Below, in pieces: positions 42,442-51,320 of a DNA stretch of 63,295 nucleotides (within the stretch, counting starts at the first letter, position 1; each line of letters begins with the position of its first letter). The notes beneath the pieces are model-generated. The model was not told the origin of the DNA, made no database searches, and was given only the letters and a program-made list of their open reading frames with translations. The stretch lies in NCBI GenBank assembly GCA_025358075.1, contig JANYKU010000084.1, positions 1-63,295 on the forward strand, in the 5' to 3' direction. The position numbers and the translations under genes were made by a program. The DNA is from Ilumatobacteraceae bacterium. Its GTDB lineage: Bacteria > Actinomycetota > Acidimicrobiia > Acidimicrobiales > Ilumatobacteraceae.

Positions 42442-42789
42442 TCAGTTCTTCTCGGTCGCAGCAAAGCGTGTCAGACCGAGTTCGTTCTCGATCGCCTGAC
42501 GCGGGCGAGCGCCGAGTGCCTGCTTGGTGAGCTTGCCGCCCTCGAACAGCCCGATCATGGGAATGCTGCGGATGTCGTAACGGCTGGCGACGACCTGGTT
42601 CGCGTCGACGTCGACCTTGACGACCTTGATCGCTGCCCCGTACTGGTCGGCCAGCGCCTCGACCTCAGGAGCAACGGCGCGGCACGGCCCGCACCAAGCC
42701 GCCCAGAAGTCCACCACCACCGGCACCGTCGAGTCGAGCACCTCGCGCTGAAAGGTTGCCTGGTCGTCTGCGTTGATCGTGATTGCCAT
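42442..42789 (-). CDS. trx: Thioredoxin
   Basis: 115 residues with the active site AAWCGPCRAVAPE at about 31-43 and the cis-Pro loop SIPMIG. The start at 42789 is preferred because GGAAGGA sits 7 bp upstream. First gene of a three-gene unit (Trx, DUF302, ICMT) with a CstR-type box 54 bp upstream, so it belongs to the persulfide response and could reduce persulfidated proteins or the rhodaneses. Confidence 0.92.
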   Translation of the reverse strand: MAITINADDQATFQREVLDSTVPVVVDFWAAWCGPCRAVAPEVEALADQYGAAIKVVKVDVDANQVVASRYDIRSIPMIGLFEGGKLTKQALGARPRQAIENELGLTRFAATEKN

Positions 42790-42842
42790 GTCTGGTCCTT
42801 CCGGTTCGGGACCCACCTGGAGCCCGCTGATACCTCCAACCG

Positions 42843-42858
42843 ATACCCCCATGGGTAT
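42843..42858. promoter_or_regulatory. CstR/CsoR-type operator box 5
   Basis: ATACCCCCATGGGTAT upstream of the thioredoxin operon, 14 kb from the regulator gene. One G shorter than box 4 in the centre. Confidence 0.75.
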
Positions 42859-42957
42859 ATTCCATCGATGTTGCTCGTTGCGTCGGGTGGCTCACCGTGC
42901 GGTCAGCATCTTCTTGATGTCGTTCACATTCGGGACAAAAAGGTCCTGTCCAATCGG

Positions 42958-43992
42958 CTACGCGTCGGCGTGGTCGTGGCGGTGATGCAGGTCGGGCACG
43001 TGCGGGTGGGAGTGCACCAACGCCTCGTGACGATGGACGTGCTGATGACGAACCGGCATCTCGCCCGGATGCGAGTGAGCGTGGTGGCCGTCGTCGTGGA
43101 CGTGTTCGTGGTCGTGCTCGATCGCGTCGTGGTGGTGCTCGTGCAGGTGATCGCTGTGCAACACGAAGCTCACGCCCACTGCGGCGATCACCAGCGACAC
43201 GAGCTCGCGGCCGCGCAGCGGGTCGGCAAACACGGTCCAGGCCACGATCGCCCCGACGAACGGTGCCGTGGCGAACACCAACTGACCGCGGGCAGCGCCA
43301 AGGTCACGGGCGCCGGCGATCCACAGTGTGATCGAGGCCCCGTACCCGAACCCGCCGACGAGCAACGCGCCAAGGATCGACCAACCCGCCGGTGTTCCGC
43401 CGAGGGCCAGGCCGATTGCCAAGTTCGCTCCGCCGGCGATGACACCCTTGACCAGTGTGATGTGTGCTGGCGCCAACTCGTCGAGGTTGGCGGTCACGTT
43501 GTTGTCAACTCCCCAGCAAAGGCAGGCGCCGGCAATCAACAGCGCTCCCCAACGAAGGTCCGCGCCGCCCGACCAACCCAGCAAGAGCCCGGCGACCACC
43601 ACCAGGAGGGTGCCGGCGACCACCCGCCGACCGAGGTGCTCGCGGAACACGAAATAGGCGAGCACGGTCGTGAACACCAATTCGAGATTCAGCAGCAGGG
43701 AAGCCGTCGCCGCCGGCGCATGACTCAACCCGACGGCAAACAACACCGGGCCCACGGCGCCGCCCAGCACCACCGCAGTCGCCAATCTTGGTGCCCCGCG
43801 TCGCAACGCCTCTCTCGTCGGGCGAACTCGCCCGATGAATGGGAGTACCGCGATTGCCGCACCGAGATACAACAGACCGGCGAGCGTGAACGCACCCATG
43901 TGACCGGCAAGTCGCGACGCCGCCGGCGCCGAGATGCCGAACAGCACGGCGGCCAACGAGCACCGAATAACACCCCGCCGCGTCATCGGCAT
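42958..43992 (-). CDS. EamA/DMT permease with long His-rich tail
   Basis: 344 residues. Ten predicted TM segments in two EamA repeats (LAGLLYLGAAIAVLPF; SLLLNLELVFTTVLAYFVFREH; CWGVDNNVTANLDELAPAHI). The C-terminal 65 residues are almost solely His, Asp and Glu, with HLHEHHHD and RHDHADA, and must bind Ni, Co, Zn or Cu. EamA proteins usually carry metabolites, so a metal role is unusual. A perfect palindrome lies 3 bp upstream of the ATG. A paralogue with the same tail lies at 54294-55325. Confidence 0.85.
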   Translation of the reverse strand: MPMTRRGVIRCSLAAVLFGISAPAASRLAGHMGAFTLAGLLYLGAAIAVLPFIGRVRPTREALRRGAPRLATAVVLGGAVGPVLFAVGLSHAPAATASLLLNLELVFTTVLAYFVFREHLGRRVVAGTLLVVVAGLLLGWSGGADLRWGALLIAGACLCWGVDNNVTANLDELAPAHITLVKGVIAGGANLAIGLALGGTPAGWSILGALLVGGFGYGASITLWIAGARDLGAARGQLVFATAPFVGAIVAWTVFADPLRGRELVSLVIAAVGVSFVLHSDHLHEHHHDAIEHDHEHVHDDGHHAHSHPGEMPVRHQHVHRHEALVHSHPHVPDLHHRHDHADA

Positions 43993-43994
43993 AT

Positions 43995-44008
43995 CTCATG
44001 CGCATGAG
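43995..44008. promoter_or_regulatory. CTCATGCGCATGAG perfect palindrome
   Basis: A 14-bp perfect palindrome immediately upstream of the His-tailed EamA gene; likely the operator of a metal-sensing repressor encoded elsewhere. Confidence 0.6.
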
Positions 44009-44119
44009 CCTCACTCACGTACAGAGTCTGCCGCTTCGCACGCCACATCCGACGATGCCCGCTGCAGGGTGTACCCCGAACGCGTCGACAAGCGGTTATG
44101 AGCGGATGGATCGCCCGGG

Positions 44120-44623
44120 TTACGGCGAGCTCAGTTGGAGAGACACTTCATCGACGATGTCGCCTGGCGAGCGACGCGCATCAACGATGATGTCGGCGAC
44201 CTCCAGGAGCAACGGCTCGCGACGTTCGAACAGCAGCACCAGCTCCTCGGGTGACAGATCCCGCCGGTGAGAGCCCGCGTTCATTCGCGTTCGAAGGTCC
44301 TCCGGTGAGAGGCGGAGCCACACGGCTGTGGACTCGCGTTGGATCGCTGCCCGACAGCGAGGCGACTCTACGACCCATCCAGCCGCAGAGACGATGCTCG
44401 ATTGCGTCGACGCCAGCGCGTCGAGAAGGACCTCCTCCTCGAGGCGGTGGAGCTCGTCGACGCCATCCTCCGCGGCGATTTGTCGGCCCGTTCTACCCGT
44501 CGTCGCTTCGATGTCGCGGTCGGAGTCGCGATGCGGGCGATCGAGGTAGGCGGCGAGAAGCTCAGCGACGGTGGTCTTACCGGCGCCCATCATTCCGAGT
44601 ACGACGATGTGTCGTCGAGTCAT
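44120..44623 (-). CDS. Shikimate-kinase-like/gluconokinase-like P-loop kinase
   Basis: 167 residues. Walker A GMMGAGKTT, then DSDRDIEATTGRTGRQIAAEDG, the substrate-site pattern (D-x-D, then G-R) of shikimate kinases, and ELHRLEEEVL in place of FRxxE. The lid block RREPLLLEVADIIVD is also kinase-like. The neighbours (a gluconate-5-dehydrogenase-like SDR and an amidohydrolase) make a sugar-acid kinase more likely than aromatic amino acid synthesis, but the substrate cannot be told. Confidence 0.75.
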   Translation of the reverse strand: MTRRHIVVLGMMGAGKTTVAELLAAYLDRPHRDSDRDIEATTGRTGRQIAAEDGVDELHRLEEEVLLDALASTQSSIVSAAGWVVESPRCRAAIQRESTAVWLRLSPEDLRTRMNAGSHRRDLSPEELVLLFERREPLLLEVADIIVDARRSPGDIVDEVSLQLSSP

Positions 44624-44648
44624 CGACTGCCTTGCCTTCTCTCGCGTG

Positions 44649-45416
44649 TCACACGACGGCCGTCATCCCACCGTCGACGTACAGGATCTGCCCGTTTACG
44701 AAGCTCGAGGCATCGCTCGAAAGGAACACGACGGCTCCTCCGAGCTCTTCGACGCGTCCCCACCGTCCGGCGGGGGTTCGTTGCGCGACCCACCTCGAGA
44801 AGTCTTCGTCGGCGACCAGCGCAGCGGTGAGCTCCGTGGCGAAGTAGCCGGGGGCGAGGGCGTTGACCTGAATGCCGAGTGGACCGAAGTCGGCGCACAT
44901 CCCGCGTGTCAGCATCTTCAAGCCGCCCTTGGTTGCCGTGTAGGGCGCGATGGTCGGTCGACCCAGTTCGGATTGCACCGAGCAGACGTTGACGATCTTG
45001 CCGCGGCCACGCTTCACCATATGGGTGGCGACTGCCTTGCCGACCGTGAACGCGGCGACGAGGTTGACCTCGATGAGCCGCCGGAAGTCCTCAACGGCGA
45101 AGTCGAGCATCGGAGCACGCTTTTGCAATCCGGCATTGTTGACAAGCACATCGATCGGCCCGATGTCACGCTCGACCAAATCGACAGCATCAACAACCGC
45201 ATCGGGATCGCACACGTCGAATGCACGGCAATGCACCGTGAGACCTTCATCGCGAAGCGCATCGGCAGCCGTCGCCAGAGCCTTCTCGTCGCGACCGTTC
45301 ACGATCACCTCTGCTCCGGCCTCGCCGAGCGCCCGCGCGAGAGCCAAGCCGATACCCCGGCTCGAACCAGTTACAAGGGCGACACGCCCCGACAAGTCGA
45401 AAGGCGAGGAAGTCAT
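44649..45416 (-). CDS. SDR oxidoreductase, gluconate 5-dehydrogenase-like
   Basis: 255 residues. Rossmann motif LVTGSSRGIGLALARALGE, NNAG loop, catalytic Ser-Tyr-Lys in VCSVQSELGRPTIAPYTATK, and PAGRWGRVEELGGAVVFLSS. The run from LTRGMCADFGPLGIQVNALA to the final YVDGGMTAVV is very similar to gluconate 5-dehydrogenase (IdnO type). ATGA overlap with the amidohydrolase stop; follows that gene in one operon. Confidence 0.9.
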   Translation of the reverse strand: MTSSPFDLSGRVALVTGSSRGIGLALARALGEAGAEVIVNGRDEKALATAADALRDEGLTVHCRAFDVCDPDAVVDAVDLVERDIGPIDVLVNNAGLQKRAPMLDFAVEDFRRLIEVNLVAAFTVGKAVATHMVKRGRGKIVNVCSVQSELGRPTIAPYTATKGGLKMLTRGMCADFGPLGIQVNALAPGYFATELTAALVADEDFSRWVAQRTPAGRWGRVEELGGAVVFLSSDASSFVNGQILYVDGGMTAVV

Positions 45417-46741
45417 CGAGCAGCTGTCTTGTCGAGGAGCCGGCTATCCGCCCTCGACCCGCCGCCGAGCTCGTCGCGGTAGATACGTCCGTCTTTCATG
45501 ACCAGATCAATTCGCTCGCGGTCCTGCAGGAGAGCAATGTCCTCCAACGGATTGCCATCGACGACGATCAAGTCAGCAAGCCAACCTGCACGAAGTTGCC
45601 CGAGCTCATGGCCACGCCCCATCATCGCCCCGCCATGGCTGGTGGCGGCGACGAGCGATTCGGCGGGCGAGAACCCGAACAGCGTGACGAACAGTTCGAG
45701 GTCCCGCGCATTGCGACCCTGCGGAGTGCAGGCCAGCCCGTAGTCGCCGCCGGGGACGATCCGTACGCCTCTTCGATGAAGCTCCTGCATGTTTCGAGCG
45801 GTGATCTCGAGCTCTTCTTCGAGGCCCCGTCGGGCTTGCGGTCCGAGATCGAGGCGGTACTTCTCGCTTTCGTGGAGAAGGGCATAGGGCAACCCGACCG
45901 CCGGGGCGACGAAGACGCTGTCCTTCACGGACTCGACCATGTCGAGCGCTTCGGCGTCGGCGAGCGCGGCGTGGTAGATGATGTCAACTCCGTGACGGAC
46001 ACACATCTTCACCGAACTGGCGCTGGTGGCATGGCCGGCGACGCGGCGACCCCGGCCGTGGGCGACCTTGACGAGCGCCTCGAGTTCGTCATCGTCGATC
46101 AACGTCGCGTTCGCGTCTGCACCCATATATCCCCAGTCGCGGTCCCCGGAGATGTTCACCTTCAAAATGTCGACGCCTTCGCGCGCGAAGCGCCGGGCTG
46201 CGAGGCGGAACGCATCGGGTCCGTCACAGACGTAAGCGAAGCGGGCTCCCTCCGGGATCGGGAAATGGAGCTGGTCGAGGTCGCCGAGGTTGCCGGTCGG
46301 GGTGATCTCCTGGCTGGCGGCAAGCATCCGTGGCCCAATGATCTGGCCGGCCTCGATGGCGTTGCGCACGGCTACGTCAAGCCGCGGCTTTGACGCGGCG
46401 GCGCTGACGAGACTGGTGAAGCCGTGGTCGAGCAGTATGGCGGCATTGCAGATCGCAGCGATGAGATTCTCCTCGACCGGCATCCGGGCCAAGTCCATCA
46501 GATCAGCCGCACCGGTGAACGAGAGATGGGCGTGGCCTTCAACCAATCCCGGCATCACGGTGCGCCCGGCAAGTTCGATCCGGGTTGCGTGTTCGGGCGG
46601 TCTCCATGATTCGCTGGCGGCAACGACGGCTTCGATTCGGTTCCCCACGACGAGCACGTCTCCAGCAAAAGGCGGCTGACCGGCGCCATCGAAGATCATG
46701 CCCCCGGTGAGCAGGATCGTACGCTCGTCTTGGTGTGTCAT
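45413..46741 (-). CDS. Amidohydrolase (imidazolonepropionase/prolidase-like)
   Basis: 442 residues, with metal motifs GHAHLSFTG (HxH), VAGHATSAS and YHAAL (His), and the final Asp in GGDYGLACTPQGRNA. The N-terminal beta-sandwich includes LLTGGMIFDGAGQPPFAGDV. Family members hydrolyse dipeptides, lactones or organophosphates. First gene of the operon with the SDR and the kinase; diverges from a truncated DeoR gene. Confidence 0.88.
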   Translation of the reverse strand: MTHQDERTILLTGGMIFDGAGQPPFAGDVLVVGNRIEAVVAASESWRPPEHATRIELAGRTVMPGLVEGHAHLSFTGAADLMDLARMPVEENLIAAICNAAILLDHGFTSLVSAAASKPRLDVAVRNAIEAGQIIGPRMLAASQEITPTGNLGDLDQLHFPIPEGARFAYVCDGPDAFRLAARRFAREGVDILKVNISGDRDWGYMGADANATLIDDDELEALVKVAHGRGRRVAGHATSASSVKMCVRHGVDIIYHAALADAEALDMVESVKDSVFVAPAVGLPYALLHESEKYRLDLGPQARRGLEEELEITARNMQELHRRGVRIVPGGDYGLACTPQGRNARDLELFVTLFGFSPAESLVAATSHGGAMMGRGHELGQLRAGWLADLIVVDGNPLEDIALLQDRERIDLVMKDGRIYRDELGGGSRADSRLLDKTAAR

Positions 46742-46787
46742 CAGCTGACGCTCATCTCTGCGATCTCAACGGGTTGACCTCGCTTCT

Positions 46788-47105
46788 GTGATTCTTGCGC
46801 GCTCTGCTGGTCGTGTCGATGTCGCGTCGCTCTCCGAGGAATTCGGGGTGACGCCGGAAACGATTCGTCGTGATCTCACGGGGTTGGAGCGTGCCGGTCA
46901 TGTCAGGCGAGTTCATGGTGGCGCGATCCCTCTCGAGCGACTCGGGTTCGAGCCAACCCTGTCTGCCCGGGCCGAGGCATTCACCTCCGAGAAGCAACGA
47001 ATCGCCAAGGCGGCGCTCGCCGAGCTCCCGAGGCCGGTGCGGTGTTGCTCGACGCAGGAACGACCACGCGTGAGTTTGCCGCGATCATTCCTGCCGATCG
47101 CGGAC
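46788..47105 (+). pseudogene. DeoR-type sugar regulator, truncated and frameshifted
   Basis: The HTH region is clear: [59 protein letters not shown]. At CTCCCGAGG near 47034 one base is missing; restoring it gives [20 protein letters not shown], the start of the sugar-phosphate sensor domain. The similarity stops by about 47105, where sequence next to the SWIM gene begins, so about 170 residues are lost. It would have been the divergent regulator of the gluconate-type operon. Confidence 0.7.
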
Positions 47106-47159
47106 ATGAGACGGCACGGCATACCCCGCCACACCATCGGTGTCCGCAGCCTTTTGGCA

Positions 47160-47975
47160 TCAACCGCCTCGCACGAGCGCCTCGTACGGAGGCGCGAGAA
47201 GGTCGGTGACCTGGCGACGGCGCACCTCGACGTTGAGTGGGCCGAGGCGGGTGAGTGCTGCGGAGGGATCGACGTCGAGCCACGGATCGCCGAGCCCGGC
47301 GCCGGCGGGGAGGGGCGCGCCGGGGACAAGGGGCCACCAGGGTGCGACCTCGGTGCGGGTGTCGGCGCCAGCACCGAGGTGGGCGAGTAGCTCGTCGCGT
47401 GTGCGGCCGCGCCACAGGAGCAGGAGCCAGGAGTCGTCGTCGAGGCGATCGGCGAGCACATACAGCACGGCGGCGATGTGCTTGCACGGGTTCTCCCAGT
47501 CAGGGCACGAGCACGACGCGCGCAGGTCGTTCCAGCGGCGAGGCAGCAGCGGCACGCCGGCGCGGTCGAAGACCGCTTCGAGCTCGGCGGGAACCTCACC
47601 TGCGAGCAGGCGCGACGCGAACTGCAACGTCGATTCGATCTCCCGCTGCACGGCTGCCCACTGTGGCTCGGTGAGCGGAGTGAACACGACATTGGCGACG
47701 TACGGCGTGCGCCGTGAGCCCTGTACCTGCGCGATCACGAGGCCGGGCTGTACATCGAACGACACCAGTTGCCCTTGGCGTGCGTAGCGGCGGCCGCGCT
47801 GCATCCGCGCGCCGAGCCCGTAGGAATCGAGCAGCTCGACGAGGCGTCTCGACCACCAGGTGTCGGCCATCGCGCCGCGCTGCTTGCGCGTCGCGATGCC
47901 GCCGTCGGTCGGGCGCGGCTTCGATGCCGGATATGTGCGCCACGGGTCATCCCACGCTCTTCTCCGGGTTGCCAT
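47160..47975 (-). CDS. SWIM zinc-finger protein
   Basis: 271 residues with a single SWIM motif [18 protein letters not shown] (C-x-C-x(n)-C-x-H) at about residues 147-164. The N-terminal [20 protein letters not shown] and [20 protein letters not shown] blocks are typical of actinobacterial SWIM partners of SNF2 helicases. The start is 1 bp past the SNF2 stop, with GAGGAGGAC upstream inside the SNF2 end. SWIM proteins bind DNA or proteins; the partner is the adjacent SNF2 ATPase. Confidence 0.85.
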   Translation of the reverse strand: MATRRRAWDDPWRTYPASKPRPTDGGIATRKQRGAMADTWWSRRLVELLDSYGLGARMQRGRRYARQGQLVSFDVQPGLVIAQVQGSRRTPYVANVVFTPLTEPQWAAVQREIESTLQFASRLLAGEVPAELEAVFDRAGVPLLPRRWNDLRASCSCPDWENPCKHIAAVLYVLADRLDDDSWLLLLWRGRTRDELLAHLGAGADTRTEVAPWWPLVPGAPLPAGAGLGDPWLDVDPSAALTRLGPLNVEVRRRQVTDLLAPPYEALVRGG

Positions 47976-47976
47976 A

Positions 47977-50703
47977 TCAGTCCTCCTCGCTCGACGCGTC
48001 GTAGGCGAGCAGGTCACGCAGCTCGTCGTTCGACAGTTCGGTGATCCACGTCTCACCCGTGCCGACGACCTTGCCGGCGAGGGCGCGCTTGGCGGCGATC
48101 ATCGCATCGATCCGCTCCTCCACCGTGCCGGTGCTCACGAGCTTGTGCACCAGCACGTTGCGCTGCTGGCCGATACGGAACGCGCGGTCGGTGGCCTGGT
48201 CCTCGACCGCGGGGTTCCACCACCGATCGAGGTGCACCACGTGCGACGCCGCCGTGAGGTTGAGGCCGGTGCCACCCGCCTTCAACGACAGCAGGAACAG
48301 CGCCGGCCCAGGCACCGACTGGAACTCAGCGACCTGCTCGTCGCGCCGCTTGCGGCTGGTGCCACCGTGCAGCCACAGCACCGGCACGCCGAAGCGGCGC
48401 CCGAGGTAGGGGACGAGCTGTTCGCCCCACTCGGTGAACTGCGTGAAGCACAACGCCTTGTCGCCCGCCGCGAGCAACTCCTCGAGGAGCTCCTCGACGC
48501 GGGCGAGCTTGCCCGACCTGCCGTGCAGCGCGCTGCGGTCCTTCAGGAAGTGTGCCGGATGATTGCAAACCTGCTTGAGCTTCATGATGCCGGCGAGGAC
48601 CAGTCCGCGGCGTTCCTGACCCTCGGCCTCGGCGGCCTTCAGCAACAGATCATCGACCACGGCCTGGTACAGCGACGCCTGCTCGCGTTTGAGCGGGCAG
48701 TGCTCGGTGATCTCGACCTTGTCGGGAAGGTCGTCGATGATGCTGCGGTCGGTCTTCACCCGGCGCAACACGAACGGCCCGGTCAACCGTTGCAAGCGAG
48801 CTGCGGCAGCGTCGTCGCCTTCTCGTTCGATCGGGGTCGCGAATCGCTGCTTGAACGACGTCATCGACCCCAACAGGCCAGGGTTGACCGCCTGCATGAT
48901 CGCCCACAGGTCGCTGAGCCGGTTCTCCACCGGCGTGCCCGTCATCGCGATGCGCCGGTCCGCCCGTATTCGCTGCGCGGCCTTGGACTGGGCCGTGTGC
49001 GGGTTCTTCACCTGTTGCGCCTCGTCAAGCGCGATGCGACCCCATGCGATGCTCGCGATCATCTCGACGTCGCGTGCGAGCAGCCCGTAGGAGGTGAGCA
49101 CGATGTCATGGTCCGCACACGCCTTGGCAAAGGCCGTACCGGTCCTGACCCGCTCCGTGCCATGGTGCACAAGCACCCTGAGATCCGGCGCGAACCTGCC
49201 GAGCTCCCGTTCCCAGTTGCCGAGCACCGAGGTGGGGCACACGACCAGTGTCGGTTCGCCGACGCGATCGGCGAGCACGGTCGCGATGAGCTGCGCCGTC
49301 TTGCCCAGGCCCATGTCGTCGGCAAGGCATGCTCCGAGGCCGAGCTGACCGAGGAACCGCAACCAGCCAACCCCGCGCGCCTGGTACGGGCGAAGCGTGC
49401 CGGCAAAGCCGTCAGGCGCACCCACCGATGCGACCCGATCGCCCAAGGCTCCGCTGAGCAGCTCACCGAGGCGACCGGTCGCCGTGGCACCAACCACGTG
49501 CGCACCAACCGGTGCGGAGATCGACGGCATCCCGAGACCGGTTCGCACGACGTCGCCGACGGTCGCCTCGCCGCTGCTGCCCGCCGCCAGCAGCAACGCA
49601 GCGATCTCGTCGGCGCGGATCTCCACCCACTGGCCACGGACGCGAACCAGCGACAGCTTCGCCGCCGCTGCTCGCTCGAGCGCAGCAAGGTCGGCCTTGG
49701 TGAGGCGCTCGTCACCAAGTGCCGCCTCCCACCGGAACTGCACGATGTCATCAAACCCGAACCCCGACGCTGTGACGGCACCGGCATCCTTTGTGGCCTT
49801 GGCGCGCACGCCGAGCCGTTTGCGGTTCGTCCACCACGACGGTACGAGCACCGACACACCCACGCCGGCGAGCGGGCCGATGCGCTCGCAGAGCAGCGTC
49901 ACGAGCTGCGCATCGTCAATCGGCGAGGCGCCCGGGTCGGCCCGGTCGAGCACCGGTGCGAGCTCCGGAGCGACGCGCACCGCCCGGCCGAGCGCAGCGA
50001 GGATTGCTTCGGGCGCGCCGACGGAGAACGGTGACGCCGGGCCGAGCGCTTCGGTCAACGACACCACCAGGCTCGGCTCGTCGACGTCGACGACGAGCAC
50101 CTCGATTGCCCACGAGTCGCCCGGCTCGCCGGGCTCGACGATCCGCAACCGCACACTGACTGTGCCGATGCCGGCGAGCGCGCCGCGCACCCACTCGGCG
50201 GTCGCCGCCGCCAGCGCCTCAACCTTCGCCAGGTCGGCGATCGGCGGCAACCATGGGTCGAGCTCGGTGAGCGAGCGCAGCCACAACTCGGGCACCGAGC
50301 GGCGCCCCGCAGCACGACCGACGAGATCGACGTTCGCCTCGAGCAGGCGCACGCGGGCCTGCCGATCCACCTCACACGCCAACCGCTCGGCCGCACGCCG
50401 ATGCGCGTCGACGTCGTTCGCCGCCGGTACCAGCGTGGCGATCAGTGCCCGGTCGCCCGCCGCGGGCAGCGGCCACCACCACGAACGAGCGCGACCGTCG
50501 TCATCCACCACCAACCCCGGCGCCACACGGCCGTTGCGAACGAACCACGACGCAACACCGCCCACGAGATCCGGATCGATATCAACAACCGCCTCCTCAG
50601 TGGCGGCGGGCGGCACAGTCCTGCGAGGCACCTTGGAAGTCTGCCTCACCAGCAACAAGCCGACAGGCCTCGCGGCATTCTCCGGCCGAAAGATCACTCG
50701 CAC
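47977..50703 (-). CDS. SNF2-family DNA translocase/helicase (HelZ-like)
   Basis: 908 residues. A long N-terminal SNF2-associated region (1-450) precedes the helicase core: LRPYQARGVGWLRFLGQLGL, Walker A LADDMGLGKTAQ, Walker B LDEAQQVKN, motif III MTGTPVENRLSDLW, motif V GGTGLNLTAASHVVHLD and motif VI ATDRAFRIGQQRNV. Predicted ATP-dependent DNA translocase with a function in repair or transcription. SNF2-SWIM gene pairs recur in actinobacteria, for example mycobacterial HelZ. Confidence 0.92.
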   Translation of the reverse strand: MRVIFRPENAARPVGLLLVRQTSKVPRRTVPPAATEEAVVDIDPDLVGGVASWFVRNGRVAPGLVVDDDGRARSWWWPLPAAGDRALIATLVPAANDVDAHRRAAERLACEVDRQARVRLLEANVDLVGRAAGRRSVPELWLRSLTELDPWLPPIADLAKVEALAAATAEWVRGALAGIGTVSVRLRIVEPGEPGDSWAIEVLVVDVDEPSLVVSLTEALGPASPFSVGAPEAILAALGRAVRVAPELAPVLDRADPGASPIDDAQLVTLLCERIGPLAGVGVSVLVPSWWTNRKRLGVRAKATKDAGAVTASGFGFDDIVQFRWEAALGDERLTKADLAALERAAAAKLSLVRVRGQWVEIRADEIAALLLAAGSSGEATVGDVVRTGLGMPSISAPVGAHVVGATATGRLGELLSGALGDRVASVGAPDGFAGTLRPYQARGVGWLRFLGQLGLGACLADDMGLGKTAQLIATVLADRVGEPTLVVCPTSVLGNWERELGRFAPDLRVLVHHGTERVRTGTAFAKACADHDIVLTSYGLLARDVEMIASIAWGRIALDEAQQVKNPHTAQSKAAQRIRADRRIAMTGTPVENRLSDLWAIMQAVNPGLLGSMTSFKQRFATPIEREGDDAAAARLQRLTGPFVLRRVKTDRSIIDDLPDKVEITEHCPLKREQASLYQAVVDDLLLKAAEAEGQERRGLVLAGIMKLKQVCNHPAHFLKDRSALHGRSGKLARVEELLEELLAAGDKALCFTQFTEWGEQLVPYLGRRFGVPVLWLHGGTSRKRRDEQVAEFQSVPGPALFLLSLKAGGTGLNLTAASHVVHLDRWWNPAVEDQATDRAFRIGQQRNVLVHKLVSTGTVEERIDAMIAAKRALAGKVVGTGETWITELSNDELRDLLAYDASSEED

Positions 50704-51004
50704 CGTGGAGCGACTACTCCTGGAGCTCCCCCACCGTCAGGCCGCACACCGACACCACCAGCCGACGGCCCACCTCGCGCTCGACGCCAATGCCGCGCCT
50801 GCGCCCAATGGTTCCTCGACAGCCACCGCGCGCGGTCCCCTTCCACCGATCCGGGCCACCGATCCCGTACGTGGCCATGATCTGACACACCAGAGCGACC
50901 ACCGCGACGAACTCCGTGCAGATTTCGTGCAGGAACGGGTGCCGCCGCCACGGTCGCCGACCCTTGCCAAACGCAACACACCAGCTCACACCACTCTCTA
51001 CTCG
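50704..51004. other. Gap with no recognised gene
   Basis: About 300 bp upstream of the SNF2 gene. Several short open frames exist on both strands but none resembles a known protein, and I see no palindromes beyond chance. It may hold the SNF2 promoter and decayed DNA from past integrations at the neighbouring tRNA-like site. Confidence 0.4.
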
Positions 51005-51065
51005 TGCCCGGGGCGGGCATCGAACCCGCACCCACTTTCGTGGAGGGAGGGTTTAAGACTGCTAG
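51005..51065 (-). other. Leu-type tRNA 3' half, att-like site (copy 1)
   Basis: On the minus strand: CTTAAA from the anticodon loop, a type II variable arm with CCAC-GAAA-GTGG, a perfect T arm GCGGG-TTCGATG-CCCGC and the acceptor end CCCGGGC plus A. The 5' half (acceptor, D arm) is missing, so this is not a functional tRNA. Such 3' fragments are attachment-site traces of integration into a tRNA-Leu (UAA anticodon by pattern). A second copy lies at 54080-54139 in the same orientation. Confidence 0.75.
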
Positions 51066-51128
51066 TTCGTGTGTCTTTGGTGCCCTCCAATCTCCTATGT
51101 GCCCAGCGGTCCAGGGATCCGTCCCATC

Positions 51129-51188
51129 TCAGGAGTCACCAACGGTCTCCCCTCGTATGTCCGAGTCCCATTGCCATTTTGTGCACAC
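51129..51188 (-). pseudogene. Integrase C-terminal remnant (copy 1)
   Basis: A 20-codon open stretch, VCTKWQWDSDIRGETVGDS then TGA, 64 bp from the tRNA half. The second tRNA half has VCTECAQDSGASRATAGDS then TGA at the same distance. The VCT...DS...T(V/A)GDS pattern, of exactly equal length, looks like the ends of two related tyrosine recombinases that used this tRNA. The body of the integrase is not recognised upstream. Confidence 0.5.
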
Positions 51189-51320
51189 CCGGGCGCCGGG
51201 CTTCTGAGCGCAACTGCCAGATCCAGCACGGCTCACCCTCGCCAACCATGGGGAGGTCCGACGACGGCCCGCGGTACGACACCGTCCCCGCCGTCATCAG
51301 GCTCGCTGTACGGTCCGGGC

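Noticed and set aside
47860-50034. A 724-codon plus-strand open frame
   Set aside because: Antisense to the SNF2 and SWIM genes, composed mostly of Arg, Ala, Glu and His; no family pattern.
51005-51065. Functional tRNA-Leu gene
   Set aside because: The acceptor 5' strand and D arm cannot be found on the expected side; only the 3' half is present. The same holds for 54080-54139.
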